A stretch of DNA of 57,576 bases from Sideroxyarcus sp. (GTDB taxonomy: Bacteria > Pseudomonadota > Gammaproteobacteria > Burkholderiales > Gallionellaceae). Below the pieces are notes generated by a model. It did no database searches, was not told where the DNA came from, and saw only the letters and a program-made list of their open reading frames with translations. Position 1 is the first letter of the stretch, and each line of letters opens with the position of its first letter. The translations under genes were made by a program, and so were the position numbers. The stretch lies in contig JAUSBR010000008.1 of the NCBI GenBank assembly GCA_030651895.1, positions 1-57,576 of the forward strand, in the 5' to 3' direction. Below are positions 12,128 through 21,568 of this stretch, one piece after another.

Positions 12128-12574
12128 CTACTTACCGGCATCAGCAACGCAAAGGTTCTCAAATCTGATTGGATTCCCAACGTACACTTCTCCTTGCGAA
12201 CCACCTTCCAGGCTTTTCACATCCCCGCCCGGCCCCAGCAATAAAGGAACGCTGTCAGAATGACTGGATGAAAAGAACAATAGAAGGACAAATTGCTTCC
12301 CGCTCTCAAAGGTCAGAAACACTTTTTCTGATTGCTGATATTGGGATGTGTGAATAGCAGGATGGTAAGCTCGTAACGACTCGCTCCATTTCTCAATCGC
12401 ACCTTGCATAATGCGCTTGTCGCAATCCAGTCCCGAATTTGCGTTAAACCCAGATTTTTCGACCCTTACCAACTTATCCTGGCGCAAAGCCGTGACAAAT
12501 CTGGTGCTTTCATAACCCCTGGTAGTACAGGACTGGATTCCAAGAAGAAGGAACAGGAAAACAATCGAGCGCAT
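12128..12574 (-). CDS. Hypothetical protein, putative lipoprotein
   Basis: Protein of 148 aa, family not recognised. The N-terminus MRSIVFLFLLLGIQSC is a hydrophobic signal ending in a Cys at residue 16. IQSC departs from the classic lipobox at position -2, so lipidation is likely but not certain. The mature part is polar, with two more cysteines (DCDK and ENLCVAD) that could form a disulfide. It starts 27 bp after the dapB stop on the same strand but has no obvious Shine-Dalgarno sequence. It is more AT-rich than its neighbours and lies beside repeat copy C, so it is probably an accessory gene. Confidence 0.55.
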   Translation of the reverse strand: MRSIVFLFLLLGIQSCTTRGYESTRFVTALRQDKLVRVEKSGFNANSGLDCDKRIMQGAIEKWSESLRAYHPAIHTSQYQQSEKVFLTFESGKQFVLLLFFSSSHSDSVPLLLGPGGDVKSLEGGSQGEVYVGNPIRFENLCVADAGK

Positions 12575-12601
12575 TTATGTCGCCACAAGATCGGAGGTCA
12601 A

Positions 12602-13390
12602 TTACTTCAACCCCAACACATCCTGCATGTCGTACATCCCCGCATTGTTGGCCTTGAGGAAGCGCGCCGCACGCAGCGCACCGATGGCGAAGGTGGCGCG
12701 GCTGCTGGCTTTGTGGGTGATCTCGATGCGTTCGCCGATGCCCGCGTAGAGCACTGTGTGGTCGCCGACGATGTCGCCGCCGCGCACAGTGGCAAATCCT
12801 ATCGTGGAAGGATCGCGTTCGCCGGTGACGCCTTCGCGTCCGTACACGGCACATTTTTCCAGGTCGCGACCCAGTGTGCGGGCGATGACTTCACCCAGGC
12901 CCAGTGCTGTACCGGAGGGGGCATCCACCTTATGGCGGTGGTGTGCTTCGATGATCTCGATGTCGTAGCCTTTGTCCAGCACGCGCGAGGCGGTCTCCAG
13001 CAGTTTGAACAGCAGGTTCACGCCGACGCTCATGTTGGGGGCGAAGACGATGCCGATATCCTGTGCGCCCGCGCCGAGTTGCGCTTTCTCCTGCGCATTC
13101 ATTCCGGTGGTGCCGACCACCATGTTCACGCCCAGTTTGCGGCAGACTTCGAGGTGACGCAGGGTGCCTTCGGGGCGGGTGAAGTCGATGAGTACGTCGG
13201 CACCCTTGAGTGCGGTCTCCATGTCGGCGGTGATCTTCACGCCATCGGCGACGACATTGCACAGCAGCGGGCTGCCTGCATGTTCCAGCGCGGCATGCAG
13301 CACGAGGTCGTCCGCCTGCGCGACGCAGTCCAGCAGCACCTTGCCCATGCGTCCGCCGCTACCGGCGATGGCGACTTTAACCTTTGCCAT
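12602..13390 (-). CDS. dapB: 4-hydroxy-tetrahydrodipicolinate reductase
   Basis: NAD(P)H-dependent second committed step of the diaminopimelate/lysine pathway. The 262-aa length fits. The dinucleotide-binding GSGGRMG is at 10-16, the catalytic signature [16 protein letters not shown] places the general acid at H150 and K154, and the GTTG substrate loop is at 93-96. It overlaps the end of bamE by 14 bp, so the two are translationally linked. Product supply (meso-DAP) is needed for peptidoglycan, consistent with the envelope neighbour BamE. Confidence 0.97.
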   Translation of the reverse strand: MAKVKVAIAGSGGRMGKVLLDCVAQADDLVLHAALEHAGSPLLCNVVADGVKITADMETALKGADVLIDFTRPEGTLRHLEVCRKLGVNMVVGTTGMNAQEKAQLGAGAQDIGIVFAPNMSVGVNLLFKLLETASRVLDKGYDIEIIEAHHRHKVDAPSGTALGLGEVIARTLGRDLEKCAVYGREGVTGERDPSTIGFATVRGGDIVGDHTVLYAGIGERIEITHKASSRATFAIGALRAARFLKANNAGMYDMQDVLGLK

Positions 13391-13742
13391 TGCTCTTCTC
13401 CTGAGTGTCCGGGCCGGCGGGTTTCAGCGGCGTGGCATCATCGATGCGGGACAGCTTGTCGTTCTTGAAATACAGCGTGAGGCGCTGGTTCTCCACGACC
13501 TTGCCCTGCTGTTCCAGGCTGTAGACATAATCCCAGCGGTTGGCATGGTAGGGATCGCTGATGAGCGGCGCGCCGAGCGCGGCCTTGACCTGCAATTGCG
13601 TCATGCCGACCTTGATTTTGGCGCGCATGTCCTGGGTGATGAGGTTGCCCTGCCGTATCTCCACCTTGTAAGGCGTGAAGGTAGGCGTTCTGGCGTTGCA
13701 GGCGACAAGCAATACGGAAATACAGAGGATCAGGATACGCAT
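13377..13742 (-). CDS. bamE: Outer membrane protein assembly factor BamE
   Basis: Small lipoprotein of the BAM complex that inserts beta-barrel proteins. I start at the ATG at 13742 (121 aa), giving [15 protein letters not shown], a signal with a good lipobox LVAC. An in-frame upstream ATG at 13811 would destroy that signal and run into recN. The mature domain carries the conserved [19 protein letters not shown] and [19 protein letters not shown] stretches typical of SmpA/OmlA. It lies 37 bp after recN and overlaps dapB by 14 bp. Confidence 0.94.
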   Translation of the reverse strand: MRILILCISVLLVACNARTPTFTPYKVEIRQGNLITQDMRAKIKVGMTQLQVKAALGAPLISDPYHANRWDYVYSLEQQGKVVENQRLTLYFKNDKLSRIDDATPLKPAGPDTQEKSNGKG

Positions 13743-13779
13743 TTGGATTAGGTTCTCACAAGACAGGCGGCATGATACC

Positions 13780-15441
13780 TCAAGCCGGGGTGCCCAACAG
13801 TTCGGCGGCATGTTTGAGTGTGGTTTCGGTGATCTTGACGCCGCCCAGCATGCGCGCGATCTCCTCGATGCGCTCGTCCTTGTTCAGGACGCGGATATTG
13901 CTCAGGGTCTTGCCCGCGTGGGCGGCCTTGCTCACCTGCCATTGCGCATCCGCTTGGGCAGCGACCTGCGGCAAATGGGTGACGCACATCACCTGATGGC
14001 GCTTGCCCAGTTGTTTGAGCAGGCTGCCGACGATCTCGGCCACGCGCCCGCCGATGCCGCTGTCCACTTCATCGAAGATCAGCGTCGGCACGGTGGCGGC
14101 GCGGCTGGCGGCGACCTGGATGGCCAGGCTGATACGCGACAGTTCGCCGCCGGAGGCGACTTTGGCCAGGTTGCGCAGCGGCGTGCCCTGGTTGGCCGCC
14201 ACCTGGAACTCGACCATCTCCAGACCGTGCGCATTGCCTTCGTTCAAGTGCAGCAAGGCGACGGAGAACTTGCCGCCCTGCATCGCCAGCGTCTGCATGG
14301 CTGCGGTAATCTCTTCCGACAAGGTCTGCGCCGCGGTGATGCGCGCTTCACTCAGTTTCATCGCGGCACTCAAATAGGCACCGCGCGCGGCCTCGTCCTG
14401 TCTGGCCAGTTCGTCCAGATCGGCGTTGCCGCCCAGTTCGTCCAGCCGCGCGACGATACCCGCCAGGGTTTCCGGCAACTGCTCCGGCGTAACGCGGTAT
14501 TTGCGCGCGGCCGCCATCACGTCGGCGATGCGTTGTTCCTGCTGTTGCAACTGCTGCGGATCGGTATCCAGTCTTTCCTGATAGTGCCGCAGCGCATACA
14601 CCGCTTCCTGCAGTTCGTTCTGCGCGCTCTCCAGCATGGTCAGCGTGTCCTGCAACCCGGCGTCGAATTCCAGCCCAGCGCGCAAGCGCGTCACCAGCGC
14701 GTTGAGCTGCGCCAGACAAGCGGTGTCCGCCTCGCTCAACACGTCCACGCCAAACTGTGCCGTCTCCAGCAGGCTCGCCGCATGACCGAGACGGGAATGG
14801 TCGGCCTGCAGCGTCTCCCATTCGGTCGCGACAAAATTCAGCGTCTCCAATTCGCGGCGCTGGAACGACAGCAGTTCGCGCTCGGCGGCCACCGCTTCGG
14901 CGTTCTGCTCCAGTTGCTGGCGGCGGCGATGCAGTGTCTGCCAGGCCTTGAAAGCATTTGCGACCTCATCCGCCTGTTTGCCCAGACCGGCATGACTGTC
15001 GAGCAGGTCGCGTTGCGAGTCGGCGCGCAACAGCGACTGGTGCGCGTGCTGGCCGTGGATGTCGAGCAGCATCTCGCCCGCTTCGCGCATCTGTTGCAGC
15101 GTGGCGCTGCGCCCGTTGATGAAGCCGCGCGAGCGCCCCGCGGCGTCCAGCGTGCGGCGCAACAGGCAGATGCCTTCGTCGCCTTCCAGTTCCTGCTCAC
15201 GCAACCAGCTCTGCAATAACGGCATGGCGGAGATATCGAACTCGGCACCGATCTCGGCCTTCTCACAGCCGGCGCGCACCATGCCGGCATCACCGCGTTC
15301 GCCTAGCGCCAACGACAGCGCGTCAATCAGGATGGATTTGCCCGCACCGGTCTCGCCGGTGAGCGCAGTGAAACCGGAAGAGAAGTCGAGTTCAAGACTG
15401 TCGACGATGACGAAGTCGCGGATGGTAAGGTTTATTAACAT
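13780..15441 (-). CDS. recN: DNA repair protein RecN
   Basis: SMC-like ATPase acting in double-strand break repair. The 553-aa protein has Walker A GETGAGKS (29-36), a long central helical region predicted to form the coiled coil, the ABC signature ASGGELSR and Walker B TLIFDEVDSGIGG in the C-terminal half. Its start directly abuts the nadK stop (positions 15441/15442), so nadK-recN are probably co-translated. No CTG-N10-CAG type LexA box was seen before nadK. Confidence 0.96.
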   Translation of the reverse strand: MLINLTIRDFVIVDSLELDFSSGFTALTGETGAGKSILIDALSLALGERGDAGMVRAGCEKAEIGAEFDISAMPLLQSWLREQELEGDEGICLLRRTLDAAGRSRGFINGRSATLQQMREAGEMLLDIHGQHAHQSLLRADSQRDLLDSHAGLGKQADEVANAFKAWQTLHRRRQQLEQNAEAVAAERELLSFQRRELETLNFVATEWETLQADHSRLGHAASLLETAQFGVDVLSEADTACLAQLNALVTRLRAGLEFDAGLQDTLTMLESAQNELQEAVYALRHYQERLDTDPQQLQQQEQRIADVMAAARKYRVTPEQLPETLAGIVARLDELGGNADLDELARQDEAARGAYLSAAMKLSEARITAAQTLSEEITAAMQTLAMQGGKFSVALLHLNEGNAHGLEMVEFQVAANQGTPLRNLAKVASGGELSRISLAIQVAASRAATVPTLIFDEVDSGIGGRVAEIVGSLLKQLGKRHQVMCVTHLPQVAAQADAQWQVSKAAHAGKTLSNIRVLNKDERIEEIARMLGGVKITETTLKHAAELLGTPA

Positions 15442-16314
15442 TTAGAGCGGTTGGTTCCAGAGCAGTTTTTCGCGCAGGGTATGGTAGTAGCTATGCCCCC
15501 TCGGATGCAGCAGGCACACCGGCTCGATATAACGCGAGATCGAGACCTTGTCGTCGCGGAGCAGATCGAAGTGGGTGTGGCCGTCGAAGCGCACACGCGC
15601 CTCATCGGCGCGGTGCATGAGTATTTCCAGTTGCGCATCGCCCTTCACCACGATGGGGCGGTTGCTCAGGTTATGCGGGGCGACCGGCACCAGCACGATG
15701 GCTTCCAGCGCCGGGTGCAGGATGGGTCCACCCGCCGACAAGGAGTAGGCCGTGGATCCGGTCGGCGTGGAAACGATCAGCCCGTCGGCACGCTGGTTGG
15801 ACAGGTATTCGCCATCGATGAGGACTTCGCACTCGATCATGCTGCTGTTGTTGCCGCGATGGATGACCACATCGTTGAATGCCAGCGAATCGAATATCTG
15901 TTTGCCGTCGCGCGAGATGGCCGCGCTCAGCAGCATGCGATTTTCGGTAATGTAATCGCCGCGCAGCATGTTGGAGATGGTGCGCTGCATGGTCTCGATG
16001 GAGATGTCGGTGAGGAAGCCCAGTCGCCCCTGGTTGACGCCGATCAGCGGAATCTTGAACGGCGCCAGCGTGCGCGCTACATTCAGCAGCGTACCGTCGC
16101 CGCCCAGAACGATGGCCAGGTCGACTTTGCCGCCCATCTCGGCCAGGGCGATCTCGGTGTAGCTATGATGCTTGAGATGGGAGCCGGTAAGATTGTCCAC
16201 CACCACGGTCAAGCCCATGCCTGCCAGGAAATCGGCCAATTTGAGCAAAGGCTCGGCGATCTCCAGCGACTTGTACTTGCCGATCAGGGCAATGGTTTTA
16301 AAGGTCGAGTCCAT
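15442..16314 (-). CDS. nadK: NAD kinase
   Basis: Phosphorylates NAD to NADP. The 290-aa protein has the signature VLGGDGTLLN (GGDGT at 71-75), the FNDVVIHRG segment and the substrate loop STPTGSTAYSLSAGGPI. It is the first gene of the nadK-recN-bamE-dapB run and is divergent from hrcA, 95 bp away. The order hrcA/nadK/recN is known from other betaproteobacteria. Confidence 0.96.
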   Translation of the reverse strand: MDSTFKTIALIGKYKSLEIAEPLLKLADFLAGMGLTVVVDNLTGSHLKHHSYTEIALAEMGGKVDLAIVLGGDGTLLNVARTLAPFKIPLIGVNQGRLGFLTDISIETMQRTISNMLRGDYITENRMLLSAAISRDGKQIFDSLAFNDVVIHRGNNSSMIECEVLIDGEYLSNQRADGLIVSTPTGSTAYSLSAGGPILHPALEAIVLVPVAPHNLSNRPIVVKGDAQLEILMHRADEARVRFDGHTHFDLLRDDKVSISRYIEPVCLLHPRGHSYYHTLREKLLWNQPL

Positions 16315-16409
16315 AGTGCGCGATTAAACCATATCGGCCGTATAGCCGCCACGCGCATTCAAGTCGACCGTTCATGGCGCCAGATGGGTTGGTGATAGAA
16401 TCCCCGGTC

Positions 16410-17429
16410 ATGTTGAACGACCGCGCACAGATACTCCTGAAGACCCTGGTGGAACGCTATATCAGCGACGGCCAACCGGTGGGTTCGCGTGCGCTGCAGC
16501 AATTCTCCGGCTTGGAAGTCAGCCCGGCCACCATCCGCAACACGATGGCCGACCTGGAAGCCATGGGTCTGGTCTCCAGCCCGCACACTTCCGCCGGACG
16601 CGTCCCCACCGCGCTGGGTTACCGGTTGTTCATCGACACATTGATGGTGGTGCAGCCGCTGTCCGAAGCGCGCGTGCAACGGCTGGAAAGCCAGCTGCAG
16701 CCGGACAACCCCAGCCGACTGTTGACGCAGGCCTCCAATGTCCTTTCCGAACTCACCCATTTTGCCGGAGTGGTCGCCACGCCCAAGCGCGCCAGTATCA
16801 CCGTGCGCCAGATCGAATTCCTGCGCCTGTCCGAGAAACGCGTGCTGCTCATCATCGTGATGCCGGACGGTGAGGTGGAGAACCGTGTGCTGGTGACGCA
16901 CAAGGACTACAGCCAGCCGCAGCTCACCGAGGCGGGCAACTTCCTCAGCCAGCATTACGCCAACCTCGCCTTCGGCGACATCCACCAGCGCGTGCAGAAC
17001 GAACTGCGCCAGCTGCAGCACGACATGACCGCGCTGATGAGCGCGGCGATGGCCGCCAGTGACGAGGCCATCGCGCGCAAGAGCGAGGACTACGTCATCA
17101 GCGGCGAACGCAACCTGCTGCATAGCAACGACCTCGCCGCCAACATGAACCAGTTGCGCAACCTGTTCAACGTGTTCGAGCAGAAGACCGAACTGCTGCA
17201 ACTGCTGGACGCGGGCCGCCACGCGCAGGGCGTGCATATCTTCGTCGGCAACGAATCGGGTTTGGCCGGATTGGACGAGTGCAGCGTGGTCAGCGCCCCC
17301 TACACCGCCGACGGCCAGATCGTCGGCACACTCGCCGTGGTCGGGCCGAAACGCATGGACTATGAGCGCGTGGTGCCCATCGTGGACATCACCGCGAAAC
17401 TGCTGAGCAACGCGCTCTCACAACACTGA
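16410..17429 (+). CDS. hrcA: Heat-inducible transcription repressor HrcA
   Basis: Represses groE/dnaK operons through CIRCE elements. I start at the ATG at 16410 (339 aa, [18 protein letters not shown]), the usual N-terminus; an upstream in-frame ATG at 16374 adds 12 unrelated residues. The N-terminal winged helix ([18 protein letters not shown]) is followed by the HrcA core with HTSAGRVPT and the C-terminal GAF-like domain. TAGAAT at 16396-16401 could be a -10 box, which would make the message almost leaderless. No grpE or dnaK lies nearby; hemH follows after 7 bp. Confidence 0.95.
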   Translation: MLNDRAQILLKTLVERYISDGQPVGSRALQQFSGLEVSPATIRNTMADLEAMGLVSSPHTSAGRVPTALGYRLFIDTLMVVQPLSEARVQRLESQLQPDNPSRLLTQASNVLSELTHFAGVVATPKRASITVRQIEFLRLSEKRVLLIIVMPDGEVENRVLVTHKDYSQPQLTEAGNFLSQHYANLAFGDIHQRVQNELRQLQHDMTALMSAAMAASDEAIARKSEDYVISGERNLLHSNDLAANMNQLRNLFNVFEQKTELLQLLDAGRHAQGVHIFVGNESGLAGLDECSVVSAPYTADGQIVGTLAVVGPKRMDYERVVPIVDITAKLLSNALSQH

Positions 17430-17436
17430 ACCGACG

Positions 17437-18525
17437 ATGAGCTACCAGACCGAACCCACCCACACCCACGGCACACCCGAAAAGACCGGCATCCTGCTGG
17501 TCAACCTCGGCACACCGGACGCCCCCACGCCGCAGGCGGTGCGACGCTACCTCAAGGAATTTCTCGGCGATCCGCGCGTGGTGGAGATACCGCGCGCCGT
17601 CTGGTGGCTGATCCTCAACGGCATCATCCTCAACACCCGCCCGAAGAAGTCAGCCGCGAAATACGCCGCAGTGTGGATGCAGGAAGGTTCGCCGCTGCGC
17701 GTGCACACCGAACGGCAGGCCAGCCTGCTACAGGGCTTCCTGGGCGAACGCACGAAAGCGCCGTTCGTGGTCGACTACGCCATGCGCTACGGCAACCCGT
17801 CGATAGCGGACGTATTGCGCAAACTGAAAGAACAGAACTGCCAGCGCATACTGGTCGTGCCGCTGTATCCGCAATATGCGGCCAGCACCACCGCCACGGT
17901 GAACGATATCGTGTTCGGCGAATTGCAGCAGATGCGCAACATGCCCGCCCTGCGCAACATCAAGCATTTCCATGATTATCCCGGCTACATCAAGGCGCTG
18001 GCGAGCAACATCAACGACTACTGGATGAAGAACGGCCGCCCGGAAAGACTGCTGATGAGTTTCCACGGCCTGCCGCAATACACGCTGGAAAAAGGCGACC
18101 CCTACCATTGCGAATGTCTCAAGACCGGACGCCTGCTGGCTGAGGAACTGGGACTTAAACCGGAGCAATATGCCATCAGTTTCCAGTCGCGTTTCGGCAA
18201 GGCGGCCTGGCTGCAGCCCTACACCACCGCCACACTCAAGCAGTGGGGCAAACAGAAGATCAAACGCGTGGATGTGGTCTGCCCCGGCTTCGTCGCCGAT
18301 TGTCTGGAGACGCTGGAAGAGATCGCCATGGAAGGCCGCGAGGATTTCCTGCATGCGGGCGGCGGCGAGTACCACTACATCCCCTGCCTCAACGAACGCA
18401 ACGACTGGATGCTCGCGCTGACCGATCTGGTGATGGACAACCTGCAGGGCTGGCTGCAGACAGCGGATGCCGCCGGATTGGAGCAAGGACGTTTGCGCGC
18501 CCTGGCTGCCGGTGCGAAGAGATAA
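17437..18525 (+). CDS. hemH: Ferrochelatase
   Basis: Inserts Fe(II) into protoporphyrin IX in the last step of protohaem synthesis. At 362 aa it has the N-terminal [22 protein letters not shown], the metal/proton His in [10 protein letters not shown] (H210) and the conserved acidic motif [15 protein letters not shown]. It follows hrcA by 7 bp and so is probably co-transcribed with it. The organism also makes c-type cytochromes encoded nearby, which draw on this haem. Confidence 0.97.
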   Translation: MSYQTEPTHTHGTPEKTGILLVNLGTPDAPTPQAVRRYLKEFLGDPRVVEIPRAVWWLILNGIILNTRPKKSAAKYAAVWMQEGSPLRVHTERQASLLQGFLGERTKAPFVVDYAMRYGNPSIADVLRKLKEQNCQRILVVPLYPQYAASTTATVNDIVFGELQQMRNMPALRNIKHFHDYPGYIKALASNINDYWMKNGRPERLLMSFHGLPQYTLEKGDPYHCECLKTGRLLAEELGLKPEQYAISFQSRFGKAAWLQPYTTATLKQWGKQKIKRVDVVCPGFVADCLETLEEIAMEGREDFLHAGGGEYHYIPCLNERNDWMLALTDLVMDNLQGWLQTADAAGLEQGRLRALAAGAKR

Positions 18526-18556
18526 TCCTCCTTACCCACTGACGCCGGAGCAAGCC

Positions 18557-19213
18557 ATGTTTCTGGGACATTTCGGTATCGCCTTCGGCGCCAAAGCCGC
18601 CGCTCCCAAAGTATCGCTCGGTACGCTGATGCTGGCCGCGCAGTTCATCGACCTGATCTGGCCGACGCTGGTGTTGCTGGGTATCGAGCGGGTCAACATC
18701 ATCGGCGACGGCTCGCGTTATCCGCCGCTCGATTTCGTCTACTACCCCTATTCGCACAGCCTGCTCATGGTGGTTGGTTGGGCCGTGCTGGTCGGCGCGG
18801 CCTATTACGCCGTGCGCAACAGCCGCACCGGCGCGGTGGTATTGGGCCTGGCCGTCGTCAGCCACTGGCTGCTGGATCTGGTCGTGCATTACCCGGATCT
18901 GCCGCTCTATCCCGGCGACAACCTGCTGCTGGGATTCAATCTCTGGTCATCGTTCACGCTCTCGCTGCTTCTGGAATTGGCGATCTTCGCCGTCGGGGTG
19001 TGGCTGTATCTGCGCAATACGCGGGCGAATGACGCGACCGGGCGCTGGGCACCGTGGTCGCTGATCGCCATGCTGCTTATCATCCAGATTGGCAACGCCT
19101 TCGGCGCACCGCCGCCCAGCGTTGCCGCCATCGGCTGGGTGGGACAGGCACAGTGGCTACTGGTCGTCTGGGGCTACTGGGTCGACCGCCACCGCCATCC
19201 GGCAAGCCAATAA
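18557..19213 (+). CDS. YdjM/DUF457-like multi-pass membrane protein
   Basis: Predicted inner-membrane protein of 218 aa resembling the YdjM/DUF457 membrane-bound hydrolase family. I start at the ATG at 18557, with GGAG six bases upstream. There are about five to six membrane helices. Conserved polar residues sit at helix ends: GHFGIAFG, QFIDLIWP, YYPYSHSLL and SHWLLDLVVHYPD, giving His/Asp clusters that could bind a metal. Biochemical activity of this family is not established. It is 31 bp after hemH and convergent with the diguanylate cyclase gene. Confidence 0.75.
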   Translation: MFLGHFGIAFGAKAAAPKVSLGTLMLAAQFIDLIWPTLVLLGIERVNIIGDGSRYPPLDFVYYPYSHSLLMVVGWAVLVGAAYYAVRNSRTGAVVLGLAVVSHWLLDLVVHYPDLPLYPGDNLLLGFNLWSSFTLSLLLELAIFAVGVWLYLRNTRANDATGRWAPWSLIAMLLIIQIGNAFGAPPPSVAAIGWVGQAQWLLVVWGYWVDRHRHPASQ

Positions 19214-19219
19214 GCCGCT

Positions 19220-20914
19220 TCAGGAATAGAACTTGTAGTTGTTGCGACCACTTTCCTTGGCGCGGTACATCGCGTCGTCCGCATGTTTGATCAGCGTCTC
19301 GTCGTCCCCGGCATCGTCCGGACAGATGCTGATGCCGATACTGAAGGTGATGACCAGTTCATGCTGGCCGAGCTGGTGCGGCTCGGACATCGCGGCGATG
19401 ATTTTGTGCGCGACCTTGTCGGCATCTTCCGCCCCGCCCACTTCCGCCAGCAGGATCATAAATTCGTCGCCGCCCTGACGGCAGAGAGTGTCGGATTCGC
19501 GCACGCAGGACTTCAGCCGCTTGGCGACCGATTGCAGCAGCATGTCGCCGACCAGATGACCGAGCGTGTCGTTGACGGTCTTGAACTTGTCCAGATCGAG
19601 GAACAGCAGCGCGCTCTTCTTGTTGTGGCGCGCACCGTTCAACAGTGCATGCTTCAACCTGTCCGAGAACAGGGCGCGGTTGGGCAAGTGTGTCAACGAA
19701 TCGTAGTGCGCCAGATGCTCGATATGCGCCTCGGCTTCCTTGCGTTTGGTGATATCGGAGAACAGCGCGATATAGTTGATGGTCTCGTTATTGGCGTTCT
19801 TCACCGTACCGATGGACAACCATTCCGGGTAGATCTCGCCGTTCTTGCGACGGTTCCATATCTCGCCCTGCCACAGACCTGTTTCATTGATGGAGCGCCA
19901 CATCGCCTGATAGAATTTCTCGTCCTGTCGACCGGAGCGCAATATGTTCGGGTTCTTGCCGATGACCTCCTCTTCGACATACTGGGTGATCGCATAGAAA
20001 GCCGGATTCACCGCAATGATCTTTAGCTGCGCATCGGTGATGACGATCGCTTCGCCGCTGTTGTCGAACATCTTGACGAACAGTTGCAGACGCTCGTTGG
20101 CGTGTTCCAGCTTCTCGACCAGAAGGTTGAAGTTGGTCGCCATCTCGCCGACATCCGGATTGTTCGGATCGACATCGGCGCGCTTGGATAGATTCATATC
20201 GCGCTGTATCTCGGCCATCGCACTCTGCAGTTTGCGGATGGGACGCGTGATGTTGCGCACAACGACCATGCGCACGAACAGCGAGATAACGATCAGCAGC
20301 AGCACCTGCACCGCGACATGGCCGATCCATAGCCAGCCCTCGATCTCGGCCAGCTGCCCCATCTCCTCGGACAGATCAATGGTCACGCTGGCCGCGCCGT
20401 TCACGCTGCCCGCAGTCGTGATATGGCACAACAGGCAATTGGTGCCGCGAAAGTTCTCTTTGGCGATGAAGGGCACCACCACGCGCAGCGCCGGGCGCCC
20501 GTTAGGTCCAGCCACTTCGCGGAACAGCGTCTTGCCGGTACTCAGCACTTCGCGGTCCATCTCGTCCAGGGGTTCCTCTTCCGGCAGGCCGGGGCCGAAC
20601 TGCTCGACCACCGCGCGGCCGCGCACGATGCGCAACTCGACGATGCCGCGCGACTGCGACATCTTGCTCAACAGCAACTTGCGATTCTCGGGATCGGATA
20701 TCTGCCCGGTGAGCATCAGCATGTTCATGCCGTTGATGAGGCCGTTGGCGGTCTCCTCGGCACGCACCTCGGCCGCACGATCAATCTGATCGTCGAAGCG
20801 GGTCAGCAACCAATCCATAAAGAGGAAGAACAGGATGATCAGCGTACCCTGGATCAGGATGTGCAGCTTCTCCTGCACACCGGTGGCGCGCCAACTGTTT
20901 GTGAAGACGTTCAT
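19220..20914 (-). CDS. Diguanylate cyclase with periplasmic c-haem motif, HAMP and PAS
   Basis: Predicted inner-membrane sensor of 564 aa making c-di-GMP. Order: membrane helix (about 20-36); periplasmic domain with CLLCH (C160, C163, H164) in a context (FRGTNCLLCH...GSVNGAASVTIDL) seen in haem-c sensor domains; second membrane helix (about 196-216); HAMP; PAS (about 280-390); GGDEF domain. The active motif GGDEF is at 481-485, and the inhibitory RxxD site RESD (472-475) is intact, so the enzyme should be active and feedback-inhibited. The start at 20914 is set by GGGAGGAG just upstream. It lies 40 bp downstream of orn on the same strand. Confidence 0.92.
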   Translation of the reverse strand: MNVFTNSWRATGVQEKLHILIQGTLIILFFLFMDWLLTRFDDQIDRAAEVRAEETANGLINGMNMLMLTGQISDPENRKLLLSKMSQSRGIVELRIVRGRAVVEQFGPGLPEEEPLDEMDREVLSTGKTLFREVAGPNGRPALRVVVPFIAKENFRGTNCLLCHITTAGSVNGAASVTIDLSEEMGQLAEIEGWLWIGHVAVQVLLLIVISLFVRMVVVRNITRPIRKLQSAMAEIQRDMNLSKRADVDPNNPDVGEMATNFNLLVEKLEHANERLQLFVKMFDNSGEAIVITDAQLKIIAVNPAFYAITQYVEEEVIGKNPNILRSGRQDEKFYQAMWRSINETGLWQGEIWNRRKNGEIYPEWLSIGTVKNANNETINYIALFSDITKRKEAEAHIEHLAHYDSLTHLPNRALFSDRLKHALLNGARHNKKSALLFLDLDKFKTVNDTLGHLVGDMLLQSVAKRLKSCVRESDTLCRQGGDEFMILLAEVGGAEDADKVAHKIIAAMSEPHQLGQHELVITFSIGISICPDDAGDDETLIKHADDAMYRAKESGRNNYKFYS

Positions 20915-20954
20915 CGCTCCTCCCTGTCCGTGCAAGCGATGCCTGCCGGATTTT

Positions 20955-21500
20955 TTATAGTTTGATGAAGTGCTCGCGGTAATGCTTCATCTCGGCGATG
21001 GATTCGTAGATGTCCGCCAGCGCTTCGTGTTTGCCGTGCTTCTTGATGCCGTTCGCCACTTCCGGTTTCCAGCGCTTCGCCAGCTCCTTGAGCGTACTCA
21101 CGTCCAGATTACGGTAGTGGAAATAGTCTTCCAGCTTGGGCATCCAGCGCGCCAGGAAGCGTCTGTCCTGGCAGATGGAGTTGCCGCACATCGGCGAGGT
21201 GCGGATCGGCACATATTCCTTGAGGAATTCGATCATCTGCGCTTCCACCATCGCATCGTCCAGCGTCGAGGCCTTGACCTTGTCGATGAGACCAGACTTG
21301 CCGTGGGTGGATTTGTTCCAGTTGTCCATGCCGTCGAGCACGCTGTCGGGCTGATGCACCACCAGCACAGGGGCCTCAGCCACGGTGTTCAGGTCGCCAT
21401 CGGTGATCACCAGAGCGACTTCGATGATGCGGTCAGTGTCGGGCAAAAGCCCCGTCATCTCCATGTCTATCCAGACGAGGTTGTTTTGGTTTTGTGCCAT
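20955..21500 (-). CDS. orn: Oligoribonuclease
   Basis: DEDDh 3'-5' exonuclease degrading very short RNAs and pGpG. At 181 aa the five active-site residues are visible: D12 and E14 (WIDMEMTGL), D112 (ICQDRRFL), H158 and D163 (GKHEALADI). The next gene downstream encodes a diguanylate cyclase. Orn clears the c-di-GMP breakdown product pGpG, so the pairing may be functionally meaningful, though it may equally be chance. It is divergent from the M48 protease, with 68 bp between starts. Confidence 0.97.
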   Translation of the reverse strand: MAQNQNNLVWIDMEMTGLLPDTDRIIEVALVITDGDLNTVAEAPVLVVHQPDSVLDGMDNWNKSTHGKSGLIDKVKASTLDDAMVEAQMIEFLKEYVPIRTSPMCGNSICQDRRFLARWMPKLEDYFHYRNLDVSTLKELAKRWKPEVANGIKKHGKHEALADIYESIAEMKHYREHFIKL

Positions 21501-21568
21501 AATCCATCGCAGTTCTTATTAAATAGTGTGGCGCATTGTCGCACAGCCCGCCTCCCTATCCAACGACT

